Below, in pieces: positions 36,302 through 45,053 of a stretch of DNA of 64,000 nucleotides. The notes below the pieces were generated by a model. That model saw only the letters and a list, made by a program, of their open reading frames with translations. It ran no database searches and was not told the origin of the DNA. The stretch's first letter is position 1; each line of letters opens with the position of its first letter. Source of the stretch: Acetobacter oeni (GTDB lineage Bacteria; Pseudomonadota; Alphaproteobacteria; Acetobacterales; Acetobacteraceae); the NCBI RefSeq assembly GCF_011516825.1, contig NZ_WOTA01000001.1, positions 229,224 through 293,223 of the forward strand. Reading direction: 5' to 3'. A program made the translations under genes and the position numbers.

Positions 36302-36515
36302 GGAGTTGGGTCAGTCTCCGGGAAAACAGGAAAAGTATCACCCCGGCACCCGATAAACAGGCTCCGGATAAAAAAGTCGTACAATCTTGCCACCGGGAGG
36401 ATAGTCTGGCCACCCTGCCTGTTACAGCAAAGAGGTGACAGAACGTATCGCCCGTTCCGGGACAGGGTATTGGTTCCGGCCATCTGTTAGCGTCATACCA
36501 GGTGCAGTGACCAGC

Positions 36516-37232
36516 ATGAAGAAAAAAAACGGTAATAATAAGAAGCAGCCGAACACCATTGTTCTTCCACCGGAGCCGGCTCATGCCACGGTTCTTCATC
36601 CGGCGGAACCCTTTCTCGCCGCCGCCGATCCCGATTTTGCCGAACTCATCCGGCGTGTCGGCCCCTGCCGGCTCGAACCCGATCATACGGGCGAGCCCTA
36701 CGAAGCCCTCATCAGAGCCGTGCTGTATCAGCAACTGCACGGCCGCGCCGCCGCCGCGATTTTCGGCCGCCTGAAAGCCCTCTCGGACGGACGATGCCCC
36801 TCTCCGGAAGACCTTCTCACTTATTCTTTCGAAGCATTGCGCGGCTGCGGATTGTCCGCGCGAAAAATCGCCACCGTGCAGGCCGTCGCCGAGGCCAGCC
36901 TCAACGGCGTCGTCCCCGCCCGCGCAAAAGCCGAATCCATGGAAACCGAAGACCTGATCGCCCGCATCACCAGCCTCCGCGGAATCGGACGCTGGACCGT
37001 CGAAATGCTGCTGATCTTCACCCTAGGCAAACCCGACATCATGCCGGTGGACGATTTCGGCGTCAGCGAGGGATGGCGAAAACTGAAAGGACTGGAAACC
37101 CGCCTCCGCCCGCGCCAGCTCGGAGAAGCAACCCTCTGCCTCGCGCCCTGGCGCTCCGCCGCCGCCTGGTATCTCTGGCGCGCCGCGGCGGAAGGAAAAA
37201 CGACCGGAACCGGAAATCCCGTTACCGGCTGA
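36516..37232 (+). CDS. DNA-3-methyladenine glycosylase (AlkA-like)
   Basis: This 238-residue HhH-GPD protein has the helix-hairpin-helix LRGIGRWTVEMLL and the catalytic Asp in MPVDDFG. It removes alkylated bases from DNA, creating abasic sites for repair. The N-terminal 30 residues are Lys/Asn-rich and probably unstructured. ATG 36516 is chosen (no strong ribosome binding site; an upstream ATG would read through the TonB promoter region). It is divergent from the TonB-like gene and upstream of a CsbD gene. Confidence 0.88.
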   Translation: MKKKNGNNKKQPNTIVLPPEPAHATVLHPAEPFLAAADPDFAELIRRVGPCRLEPDHTGEPYEALIRAVLYQQLHGRAAAAIFGRLKALSDGRCPSPEDLLTYSFEALRGCGLSARKIATVQAVAEASLNGVVPARAKAESMETEDLIARITSLRGIGRWTVEMLLIFTLGKPDIMPVDDFGVSEGWRKLKGLETRLRPRQLGEATLCLAPWRSAAAWYLWRAAAEGKTTGTGNPVTG

Positions 37233-37326
37233 GATATTTTTTGTCGAAACCAGCGAACTTCCCGAACCTGCCGGCGTTTTTATCACACAGGGTCCGAATA
37301 ACCCGAAAAATCAACAGGAGACGATC

Positions 37327-37506
37327 ATGGGTGAATTCACCGATAAAGTTAAAGGCGCCAGCGACAAAGTGGCGGGCAACGTCAAGGAAGGCGTCGGCAA
37401 GGCCATGAACGATTCCAAGCTCGAAACCGAAGGCAAAGCCCAGCAGGTTAAGGGCAAGGCCGAGGAAGTCGAAGGCAAGGTCAAAGGGGCCGTCAACGAC
37501 CTCTGA
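37327..37506 (+). CDS. CsbD family stress-response protein
   Basis: This 59-residue protein is a CsbD/YjbJ-type hydrophilic stress protein: KVKGASDKVAGNVKEG and KAQQVKGKAEEVEGKV are its two amphipathic repeats. Members accumulate on general stress or stationary phase; the molecular activity is unknown. A clear AGGAG stands eight bases before the ATG, and an intrinsic terminator follows within 30 bases of the stop, so it is monocistronic. Confidence 0.93.
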   Translation: MGEFTDKVKGASDKVAGNVKEGVGKAMNDSKLETEGKAQQVKGKAEEVEGKVKGAVNDL

Positions 37507-37534
37507 TCCCCAGGCTCCAGGTCATGTAACGAAA

Positions 37535-37568
37535 GCGCGGAACCGCATCGCCGGTTCCGCGCTTTTTG
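37535..37568 (+). terminator. Intrinsic terminator of the CsbD gene
   Basis: A perfect 11-bp stem GCGCGGAACCG (37535-37545) with CGGTTCCGCGC (37552-37562), followed by TTTTTG. Confidence 0.92.
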
Positions 37569-37626
37569 TTGACCGCCCGCTTCCGATCCCCCTTCGCCGC
37601 CTCATAATCTTCCCGCACAAACAGCC

Positions 37627-39123
37627 TCAGCCGCCCGCATAACTCCTGTGACGAAAGCCCACCGCTTCCGCCACATGCGCCGCCTGTATCCCGTCAGACC
37701 CGTCAAGATCGGCAATCGTCCGGGCCACCCGAAGCAGCCTCGTGAACCCGCGGGCCGAAAGCCGCAGCTTCCGCGCCGCCTCAGCAAGCACACCCTTCGC
37801 ACCGGCATCCAGCTCGAACCCGTCCGGCGCCGCCTCCGAATTTCTGACATCCTGTCCCCGGAGATGCTGCCTCAGCCGCGCACTCAGCACCCGCGTCGCA
37901 ATCGTCCGGGAGCTTTCCCCGGCTGGTGCCACCATCATATCAAGCGGCGAAAGAGGCTGAACGCTGACCCAGAGATCAATCCGGTCCAGCAGCGGACCCG
38001 AAAGCCGCCCGAGATAATCCTCCCCGCAGCGCGGCGCCTTCCGACACTCGCGGGACGCATCGCCAAGATAACCGCACCGGCACGGATTCATCGCCGCCAC
38101 CAGCTGAAACCGCGCCGGATACGTCACATGCGCCGCCGCCCGCGCAATCGTCGTCTGCCCGGTCTCCAGCGGCTGCCGCAGCGATTCCAGCGCCTGCCGC
38201 GAAAATTCCGGCAGCTCATCCAGAAACAGAACACCCCGATGCGCGAGACTGATCTCCCCCGGCTTCGCCCGCACGCCACCGCCCACCAGCGCCGGCTGAC
38301 TGGCCGAATGATGCGGCTCCCGAAACGGCGGCCGCTGAATCGGACCCCCCTCCGCAACCAGCCCCGCCGCACTGTAAATGCGCGTCACCGCCAGAGATTC
38401 CTCAGGCGTCAGATTCGGCAGCAATCCCGGCAGCCGCGCCGCAAGCATCGACTTCCCCGAACCCGGCGGCCCCGACATCAGCAGGGAATGACCGCCCGCC
38501 GCCGCAATCTCGAGCGCCCGCCGCGCCACTTCCATCCCCTTCACGTCCGCCATATCCGGCCCGACCAGCGGTTGCTCCTTCGGCAACGGAAAATCCGGCG
38601 TCGTCAGCAGTTGCCGTCCGCGAAAATGATTGAGCAGCGCCGTCAGGTCCGGTGCCGCCAGAATATCGCGGGTGCCACCGTAAAGCGCTTCAACCCCCTG
38701 AACCGCCGGACAGATCAGCCCGAGTTTCATGGTCGCCGCCATCATGGACGCGGAAATCACTCCCGCAACCCGGTTCAGCCGGCCATCAAGCGACAACTCG
38801 CCGAGAACAGCGTACCGCCCCAGCTCCTCGATCGGCAGAATCTCCATCGCCGCCAGCACAGCCAGCGCAATCGGCAGATCGAAATGCGAGCCTTCCTTCA
38901 GAAGATCCGCCGGCACGAGATTGACCAGAATACGTTTCGGCGGCAGCGCCAGCCCCATGGAGGTCAGCGCCGCCCGAACCCGCTCCCGCGCCTCGCCAAC
39001 CGCCTTGTCCGGCAACCCGACAATCAGAAACGCCGGAAGGCCATTCGCAATCTGGACTTCCACCCAGACCGGAATGGCCTCAATGCCCGAAAACGTAAAC
39101 GAGCGAACGCGTGTATTGATCAT
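37627..39123 (-). CDS. comM: YifB/ComM-family AAA+ ATPase (magnesium-chelatase-like)
   Basis: This 498-residue protein has the N-terminal Lon-protease-like (ChlI) domain (TFSGIEAIPVWVEVQIANGLPAF), the Walker A SGPPGSGKSMLA, Walker B-type VLFLDELPEF and a C-terminal Mg-chelatase subdomain with a zinc-coordinating CRCGYLGDASRECRKAPRCG loop. ComM is a hexameric helicase that aids branch migration in natural transformation in other bacteria. It lies 22 bases downstream of serA on the same strand. Confidence 0.93.
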   Translation of the reverse strand: MINTRVRSFTFSGIEAIPVWVEVQIANGLPAFLIVGLPDKAVGEARERVRAALTSMGLALPPKRILVNLVPADLLKEGSHFDLPIALAVLAAMEILPIEELGRYAVLGELSLDGRLNRVAGVISASMMAATMKLGLICPAVQGVEALYGGTRDILAAPDLTALLNHFRGRQLLTTPDFPLPKEQPLVGPDMADVKGMEVARRALEIAAAGGHSLLMSGPPGSGKSMLAARLPGLLPNLTPEESLAVTRIYSAAGLVAEGGPIQRPPFREPHHSASQPALVGGGVRAKPGEISLAHRGVLFLDELPEFSRQALESLRQPLETGQTTIARAAAHVTYPARFQLVAAMNPCRCGYLGDASRECRKAPRCGEDYLGRLSGPLLDRIDLWVSVQPLSPLDMMVAPAGESSRTIATRVLSARLRQHLRGQDVRNSEAAPDGFELDAGAKGVLAEAARKLRLSARGFTRLLRVARTIADLDGSDGIQAAHVAEAVGFRHRSYAGG

Positions 39124-39144
39124 CGCGCCCTTGCAGACCGCCCG

Positions 39145-40398
39145 TCAGCCGCCCTGATAAATGAGCCGCGCCCGGATCGTCCCGTCGAGACCACGCAGCT
39201 GCTCCAGCAGACGGTTGTCCCTGTCGAGATCCCCCCCGGTATCCGCCTCAACAACAACATAGCCAATCTCGCCATCCGTCTGGAGATACTGCGCCGTCAC
39301 ATTGCAGCCCTCGCGGGTGAACAGTTCGTTGATCTTCGACATCGTGCCTGGAACATTGCGATGCACATGCATGAAACGCGTCCCGCGCGGACTCTGCGGC
39401 AGCTGCACACTCGGGAAATTCACCGTGCCCAGCGTCGAACCGATGTCGGAATACTCCACCAGCTTGCGCGCCACCTCGACCCCGATCCGCTCCTGCGCCT
39501 CGGCCGTCGAGCCGCCGATATGCGGCGACAGGATCACGTTATCGACCTCCTGAAGCGGCGAAACAAACCGCTCGCCCGGCCCCTTCGGCTCCTTCGGAAA
39601 CACGTCGATCGCCGCACCCAGAAGATGACCGGATTTCAGAGCCTCGGCCGCCGCGTCCAGATCAACCACATTGCCACGCGCATTGTTGATCAGAAACGAA
39701 CCCGGCTTCATCTGCGCAATCTGCTCACGACCGATCATGTTCGCCGTCGAGGCAACCTGCGGCACATGCAGACTGACCACATCACTCTGCGCCAGCAGAT
39801 TCTCAAGCGTGTCGCACGCCAGCGCATTGCCATGACCAAGCTTGTCAATCACATCGTAATACAGCACCCGCATGCCAAACGCCTCAGCCAGAACCGAAAG
39901 CTGCGACCCGATCGAGCCATAACCAACGATCCCCAGCGTCTTGCCGCGCACCTCCCAGCTATTGGTCGCCGATTTGTCCCAGCGTCCGTCATGACAGCCA
40001 ACCGAACGCGGAAAAATCCGCCGCATCAGCATCACGATCTCGCCCATGACCAGCTCGGCCACCGAACGCGTGTTGCTGAACGGCGCGTTAAAAACAGGCA
40101 CGCCACACTCCCGCGCCGCATCCAGATTCACCTGGTTCGTGCCAATGCAGAAACAGCCGATCGCAAAAAGCCGGTCAGCCCCCTCGATAACCTCCCGCGT
40201 CAGCTGCGTCCGCGACCGGATACCCACAACATGCACACCCTCAAGCGCAGATCGCAGCGCCTCACCCTCAAGCGCGCCCTTATGACGCGTCACGTTTTCA
40301 TAGCCACTCGCCTTCAGCAGGGCGACCGCGCTGTCATGCACGCCCTCAAGCAGAAGAAAGCGAATTTTATCTTTAGAGAGCGACAGGTGAGGAATCAT
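39145..40398 (-). CDS. serA: D-3-phosphoglycerate dehydrogenase
   Basis: This 417-residue protein catalyses the first step of serine synthesis from 3-phosphoglycerate. It has the NAD-binding GIVGYGSIGSQLS, the catalytic Arg/Glu/His segments (INNARGNVVD, SPHIGGSTAEAQERIG), and a C-terminal ACT domain (YLQTDGEIGYVVVEAD) for serine feedback. The ATG at 40398 overlaps the stop of an upstream 53-codon frame (ATGA). The organisation hisN - small frame - serA - comM on one strand suggests a shared transcript, with a weak GAGC ribosome binding site for serA alone. Confidence 0.96.
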   Translation of the reverse strand: MIPHLSLSKDKIRFLLLEGVHDSAVALLKASGYENVTRHKGALEGEALRSALEGVHVVGIRSRTQLTREVIEGADRLFAIGCFCIGTNQVNLDAARECGVPVFNAPFSNTRSVAELVMGEIVMLMRRIFPRSVGCHDGRWDKSATNSWEVRGKTLGIVGYGSIGSQLSVLAEAFGMRVLYYDVIDKLGHGNALACDTLENLLAQSDVVSLHVPQVASTANMIGREQIAQMKPGSFLINNARGNVVDLDAAAEALKSGHLLGAAIDVFPKEPKGPGERFVSPLQEVDNVILSPHIGGSTAEAQERIGVEVARKLVEYSDIGSTLGTVNFPSVQLPQSPRGTRFMHVHRNVPGTMSKINELFTREGCNVTAQYLQTDGEIGYVVVEADTGGDLDRDNRLLEQLRGLDGTIRARLIYQGG

Positions 40399-40556
40399 TC
40401 AGTTGGCTCGTAGCAGTTACGGCGGTCCCGGTATCCATGGTCCGACCCGGTTGAAAATGAGCCTGCCGCAAGGCAGGGCCTGGCTGGTTGGCCCCGCACG
40501 GTCCGGAGCCCTCGCGTCCGGTCCGGACACGGGCCTGAACGCGGGACCGGTGCCAT
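40395..40556 (-). CDS. 53-codon reading frame coupled to serA, possible leader peptide
   Basis: An ATG at 40556 follows GAGG by nine bases and opens a 53-codon frame that ends in TGA overlapping the serA ATG (ATGA). The product is Arg/Pro/Gly-rich with three Cys and four Ser, no hydrophobic segment. A CCTGCC-TTGC-GGCAGG hairpin (40462-40477) lies within it. A translated leader that couples serA translation to ribosome passage is a reasonable model because serA itself has a poor ribosome binding site. No family is recognised; a chance frame in GC-rich DNA remains possible. Confidence 0.5.
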   Translation of the reverse strand: MAPVPRSGPCPDRTRGLRTVRGQPARPCLAAGSFSTGSDHGYRDRRNCYEPTE

Positions 40557-40627
40557 AGCACGTTTCCTCAAAGGCGGAAATCCGGGAGAAACAGCCCCGC
40601 ACGACAACCCGCAATGACAAACGGAAA

Positions 40628-41422
40628 TCAGCCCCGCAGCCGCTCCACCGCATCGTTCAGCAGCGCCGGATTGCCCACCGCCAGAACCGTCCCGTCGCCA
40701 CCTGCACGCAGCGGATCGCCATTCCAGTCCGTCATCCGGCCACCGGCCCCTTCGACAACCGGCACCAGCGCTGCCCAGTCCCACGTCTTCATGTCGCATT
40801 CCGCAATCACATCGATATAACCCGCCGCCAGCAGACCATAAGCATAACAGTCGCCGCCCCAGCTCACCCGTTTGACCGACGCCCTCAGCTGCTTCCACAC
40901 ATCGCGCGGCGCATCCTCCAGCATCTCCAGCGAAGTGCAGGACAGATCCGCGTCAGCCAGAACCTCACACCGCCTGGTCCCGACAGTCCCTGGCACCGCC
41001 GTCGCCCTGGCCCGAAAAAGCGTCGGACGCCCTTTAACGCCAAGCCACCGCTCCCCGCTGATCGGCTGATCGATCACCCCGAGCAGCGGCTCCCCGTCAT
41101 ACGTCAGCGCAATCAGCGTCCCGAAAGTCGGCCGCCCCGTAATAAACGCCCGCGTCCCGTCAATCGGATCGAGCGTCCACCGATACCCCGCGCCCTCATT
41201 ATCCAGACCGAACTCCTCGCCCAGTATCCCATGCTCCGGATGCCGCTCCGCCAGAACCGCCCGCATCACCCGCTCCGCCATCCGGTCCGCAATCGTAACC
41301 GGACTCGCATCCGCCTTGTCATTACTCCCGATCGGCGCCCGGAAATAAGGCCGGATCACCACCCCCGCCACATCCGCCAGCGCCAGCGCCGTCTCAGTCA
41401 GAAGATCAAAATCATGAGCCAC
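40628..41422 (-). CDS. hisN: Histidinol-phosphatase (inositol monophosphatase family)
   Basis: This 264-residue protein has the Mg/Li-sensitive phosphatase motifs GILGEEFGLD, TLDPIDGTRAF and WDWAALVPVVEGAGG. The pattern closely matches HisN-type histidinol-phosphatases of alphaproteobacteria, which dephosphorylate L-histidinol phosphate. A broader inositol or nucleotide phosphatase role cannot be excluded. GTG 41422 with AAGG upstream is the start. It is upstream of serA and the leader frame, and the foreign island begins behind it. Confidence 0.88.
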   Translation of the reverse strand: MAHDFDLLTETALALADVAGVVIRPYFRAPIGSNDKADASPVTIADRMAERVMRAVLAERHPEHGILGEEFGLDNEGAGYRWTLDPIDGTRAFITGRPTFGTLIALTYDGEPLLGVIDQPISGERWLGVKGRPTLFRARATAVPGTVGTRRCEVLADADLSCTSLEMLEDAPRDVWKQLRASVKRVSWGGDCYAYGLLAAGYIDVIAECDMKTWDWAALVPVVEGAGGRMTDWNGDPLRAGGDGTVLAVGNPALLNDAVERLRG

Positions 41423-41838
41423 AAAAAGCGCCTTTCAGAAGTATCTCTCGCCTCAGGGCGCTGCCCTGAAACCCGTCAAAGGCCGCAGGCCTTCGGAAAC
41501 CATTTATGAAGGCGATTACCCTGTTTGCAAATATGACTGTTATGAAGGCGTTGGGCGACGAGCGACATCGCCGACAATTTACGCGCCATCCCGTCGCTAC
41601 CCGTACCAAGCAAGCGATGAGGAAATGGTGTCGTTCAATGCTTACATGAAGGGACCGCCCGACTGATCGTTGCGGAGCGAAAAGGGGCATTCTCTATGGT
41701 CGAACGGTTGCGATATTCGATGTAGGATCGCTGGCACGATCTCACGCTGTTCCGGCTCGCCTTTAATCAGCGAGGTAGGGTATACGGACTGCTTTGAATA
41801 ATCGAATGCGGCCGACCCCTTAGATTCCGAGACTTACC
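41423..41838. other. 416-base junction between hisN and the foreign island
   Basis: The first ~75 bases carry two hairpins, AGGGC-GCT-GCCCT (41455-41467) and AAGGCC-GCA-GGCCTT (41479-41493), part of a repeat also found near 63.6 kb. The remainder has a different base composition and holds short unpersuasive open frames. It should contain the promoter of the ATPase gene, but I see no clear -35/-10 pair. Confidence 0.5.
41451..41495 (+). repeat. Two-hairpin intergenic repeat, copy 1
   Basis: A 45-base element with perfect AGGGC/GCCCT and AAGGCC/GGCCTT arms. It aligns with 63561-63605, where the second stem is AAGGTC/GACCTT, a compensatory change that preserves pairing. Confidence 0.65.
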
Positions 41839-43374
41839 ATGCAATTCACAGTCATCTCCTATTCTGAGCGGTCAAAACGCTACAAGAACCTCAGCGGAGC
41901 GGGCGAGGCATACCTACTACGAGACAATTGGGATGACTACGGATTCAAGACCACCTTCACTCTCGTCTACTTCGACGACGATGGTGACCGGCATGACATC
42001 GGCGAGGTCAAGATCATGAGCACTGGCATGTCGGTCGGCTATGTGATGATGCCCGAAGCATTTGAGGCGCTCGCGCAAGGCTATGGGTCGCTCGGTCAGG
42101 ATCAGAGTTACTACGAGACTCTGCTCGAGCTTCCGGAGGACGTCCGCGTAGATATCCTCAATGGGCTGAAGGATGTCGTCTGGGATGCTATGATCCGCAC
42201 GGAGCTCGAGGATGAAAACGCCTATGAGACATCGCTCACGAGGTCGGTTGGCGAGGTGCGTCTCGCCAAGCACCAGTCGATTCTCCACCAGCAGGCGGCG
42301 CTGACACCCTATGACTTCACCTATCGCTTCCCGCAGAGCGATGAGACCATCGAAGTCCGTGTTGATCCGAATAGCCTTCCCCCGAGCAACATTCATGTCG
42401 TGATCGGCCGCAATGGGGTCGGCAAGACGACATTGCTCACATCTCTGAGCTCCCTGCTGCGAAATGGACGGGACAGGCGGCTTGGCCGGCTCAGCTTCGG
42501 GGAAGATGCCGCTGTGGCCCCGAAGGACCAGTTCGCAAACCTGATTACCGTCGCGTTCAGCGCATTTGATAGCTTTGATCCGCCCGCGCGATCGTCCGCG
42601 GGACCGGTACGCAGCCGTAAAGCAGGGACACGCAGCGGCATTAGCTACACCTATGTCGGATTGAAGAAGCGCGTCCGGGTCGGCGGCGAGCGCGCGACCG
42701 GCAACAAAAGCGAGGCCGATCTTCAAGAAGATTTCGTCGAGAGCACGCTGCAATGCCTGCGGAGTGCAAGCCGTCCGCGGTGGCAAGCCGCCATGCGTAT
42801 CCTTGAGGCCGATCCGCTGTTCGCAGGACTTGGGTTGTCGCATCTGCCCGAGTTGCAGGCCGACGAGATCGAGCAGTGGGCCGGCACTTTGTTTTGCACC
42901 GCGAGCTCCGGCCACAAGATCGTCCTGCTGACCCTGACACGGCTAGCGGAGCTGGTGAGCGATCGCACGCTGGTCCTCATTGACGAACCAGAGGCGCACC
43001 TGCATCCACCCTTGGTGATGGCCCTCGTGCGGGCGATCTCCGACCTGCTCGCGAACCGTAACGGCGTCGCGATACTGGCGACTCATTCGCCAGTGGTCGT
43101 CCAGGAGGTGCCCGCCGATTGCGTCTCGCTCCTGTTCCGGTCCGGCGATGGTGTCACCGTCGAGCGACCCGAGATCGAGACATTCGCCGAGAACCTTGGC
43201 GCGCTCACCCGGGAGATATTCCGCGTCGAGGTGACAGAGAGTGGCCACCATGCGCTGATCGCGCGGGTGGTCGAAAAATCTGAATCCCTTGATGAGGTCC
43301 TTGGTACTTTCAAGGACCATGTCGGTGCCGAGGGCAGGGCGCTGGCGCGTGCGATGCTGCGGTCCACCAACTGA
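41839..43374 (+). CDS. AAA/ABC-type ATPase of a putative defence system (PtuA-like)
   Basis: This 511-residue ATPase has Walker A GRNGVGKTT at residues 190-198 (Lys196), Walker B LVLIDEPEAH with Asp382-Glu383, and a C-terminal ATHSPVVVQEVP segment typical of ABC/OLD-family ATPases. The split between Walker A and B is wide, as in SMC-like or Septu PtuA proteins. Its stop overlaps the start of an HNH nuclease (TGATG). Lys and Glu are mostly AAG/GAG, against AAA/GAA in the flanking genes, indicating recent transfer. In Septu-type systems this protein forms a complex with the nuclease and controls it. The exact system type is inferred. Confidence 0.8.
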   Translation: MQFTVISYSERSKRYKNLSGAGEAYLLRDNWDDYGFKTTFTLVYFDDDGDRHDIGEVKIMSTGMSVGYVMMPEAFEALAQGYGSLGQDQSYYETLLELPEDVRVDILNGLKDVVWDAMIRTELEDENAYETSLTRSVGEVRLAKHQSILHQQAALTPYDFTYRFPQSDETIEVRVDPNSLPPSNIHVVIGRNGVGKTTLLTSLSSLLRNGRDRRLGRLSFGEDAAVAPKDQFANLITVAFSAFDSFDPPARSSAGPVRSRKAGTRSGISYTYVGLKKRVRVGGERATGNKSEADLQEDFVESTLQCLRSASRPRWQAAMRILEADPLFAGLGLSHLPELQADEIEQWAGTLFCTASSGHKIVLLTLTRLAELVSDRTLVLIDEPEAHLHPPLVMALVRAISDLLANRNGVAILATHSPVVVQEVPADCVSLLFRSGDGVTVERPEIETFAENLGALTREIFRVEVTESGHHALIARVVEKSESLDEVLGTFKDHVGAEGRALARAMLRSTN

Positions 43375-44216
43375 TGCTCACCATTGCATTGCCCGACGAC
43401 GACGCGGGACTGGTGTTCGTAGCCTGCGCGACGCGGACACAAAATGCCGTGAAGAGGAGGGCGTTGCTCGCGCAACGACCGCACGTCGAGGACCGCTCAG
43501 AGCAATACCTTGAGCACGCCCTGGCCGGCACGCTCCACGAGTTTGATCCGGTGGAGCCCGATGGCATTGAACCGGCTGAACTGAGCGGGCTCTACGGTCG
43601 CGTTTTGGTGAAAGGCGGCGAACGTCCTCTGTACCTGCGGCTCCGCGGTCGGTCACGGTACAACCGTTGCCCGCTATGTGGCCAACGGGACGTCAAGTCA
43701 CTCGACCATCACCTCTCGAAGGATGATTATCCGGAGCTGGCAGTCTTCGCCGCGAACTTGACCCCCTCCTGTTTCGAGTGCAACCACGCCAAGCTGAACT
43801 ATCGCGCGGAGCTTCCGACGGATCGGCTGTTCCACCCCTATTTCGACGATTGGAGCGGACATCGGTTGATCCGGGCGACGATCAATGTCGGCGCGCGGGT
43901 CACCACGAACTTCACCACCCGTGCCCCGGCTGAAGTCGATGCGGTCATCGTCCAACGCGCTCGAAAGCATTTCGTCGAACTCAACCTCGCCGAGCTTTAC
44001 GAGCAGCATGCAGCGGTCGAACTTGTCGAACGCAAGGACATGTTCCGCGAGACCTTTGCCTCGGATGGTGCCGAAGGGCTCCGGGACGAGCTCGAGCACG
44101 AAGCAAGGAGCCGCCAGCGCTTCAATCGCAACAGCTGGCAATCGGCGCTTTACAGGGCGTTGTCACGGAATGAGAATTTCTATTCGGGCGGGTTCGAGCA
44201 TATTGACGAGCCATGA
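43374..44216 (+). CDS. HNH endonuclease of a putative defence system (PtuB-like)
   Basis: This 280-residue protein has a zinc-stabilised HNH domain: Cys99-x2-Cys102, Leu-Asp111-His112-His113, and Asn128 in NLTPSCFECN with Cys133-x2-Cys136, then Asn137 and Lys140. This spacing matches small HNH nucleases of the PtuB type. Residues before and after are likely helical interaction regions. It is translationally coupled to the ATPase by a one-base stop/start overlap and shares its codon bias. It would cleave DNA (or another nucleic acid) when triggered. Similar HNH proteins occur in retron and other ATPase-linked systems, so Septu is the best but not the only reading. Confidence 0.82.
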   Translation: MLTIALPDDDAGLVFVACATRTQNAVKRRALLAQRPHVEDRSEQYLEHALAGTLHEFDPVEPDGIEPAELSGLYGRVLVKGGERPLYLRLRGRSRYNRCPLCGQRDVKSLDHHLSKDDYPELAVFAANLTPSCFECNHAKLNYRAELPTDRLFHPYFDDWSGHRLIRATINVGARVTTNFTTRAPAEVDAVIVQRARKHFVELNLAELYEQHAAVELVERKDMFRETFASDGAEGLRDELEHEARSRQRFNRNSWQSALYRALSRNENFYSGGFEHIDEP

Positions 44217-44392
44217 CACCGACGAGCATCAGAGGCCTGCTCCAGCCAGATACTGTCGTCTGCTGCCGCTCTCGGCAATGACGGTTATGTCTCATAATTC
44301 GGTCTATTGAGGTTCGCCTAACAATGTCGGCTTTCGGGCAACCGTCATATCCGCTTGGATGTCTGACATGAGGGCGAAACCAGTCCCCCAAC

Positions 44393-44899
44393 TCACCGCA
44401 ACGTCTTCAGCCACGCCACCACATCCGCCCGGTCCTTATCATCCCGGATCCCCGGAAAAGACATCCGCGTTCCCGCCGCAAAGGCCGCCGGATTAGTCAG
44501 CCACGCATTCAGCGTCACATCATCCCACTGACCGCCATGACCCGATAAAGCCGGCGAGTAGGAATACCCCTCTTTCCCCGCAATCTTCCGCCCGAATACA
44601 TGGAACAGATTAGGCCCCACCGTGTCCGGCGCATCCGCCGCCATCGTGTGACACATCGCACAGCTCTGCTGCGCCAGTTCCTCCCCATGCGCCACATTCG
44701 GAGCAGCCGAAGCCACGGGAACGGCAGACGGCGGGGCAGGGGGGGCATCAGCCGCCGCGGCCGGAATCTCCACTCCGGGCTTAGCAGGCGGCGCATAAGG
44801 AACCAGAACCGCCCCCGCGCCCCAGCACACGGAAAGAACCACAGCCGTCAGAAGCAATGCAAAAGCGCCACGATTGGCCGTCTGAAAATCCATGCCCAT
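44393..44899 (-). CDS. Membrane-anchored c-type cytochrome
   Basis: This 168-residue protein has an N-terminal uncleaved membrane anchor (FALLLTAVVLSVCWGAGAVLV), an Ala/Pro-rich linker and a class I cytochrome c domain with the haem motif CAMCH and the distal methionine in RMSFPG. It resembles CycM-type cytochrome c552, which carries electrons to terminal oxidases. ATG 44899 is preferred; 44893 is possible. It stands alone between the island and kdsB. Confidence 0.88.
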   Translation of the reverse strand: MGMDFQTANRGAFALLLTAVVLSVCWGAGAVLVPYAPPAKPGVEIPAAAADAPPAPPSAVPVASAAPNVAHGEELAQQSCAMCHTMAADAPDTVGPNLFHVFGRKIAGKEGYSYSPALSGHGGQWDDVTLNAWLTNPAAFAAGTRMSFPGIRDDKDRADVVAWLKTLR

Positions 44900-45053
44900 C
44901 CCGAAAACATAACGGATAAAAAACGATAAACAGCACAAAACGGCGGTCAGCCGCGCTGTTGCCACAAAACACGCTCTTTTCTAGAGTGCCATGCCCTTTC
45001 TGTGAAGCCACCCGGCCTCACCCCGCCGACAACCAGGTACGCCCCGCGAGCCC

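Noticed and set aside
37648..40413. 921-codon plus-strand frame across comM and serA
   Set aside because: Arg/Pro/His-rich translation of the opposite strand of two well-supported genes.
41412..41690. 92-codon minus-strand frame beyond hisN
   Set aside because: No ribosome binding site or domain, and it runs through the hairpin repeat.
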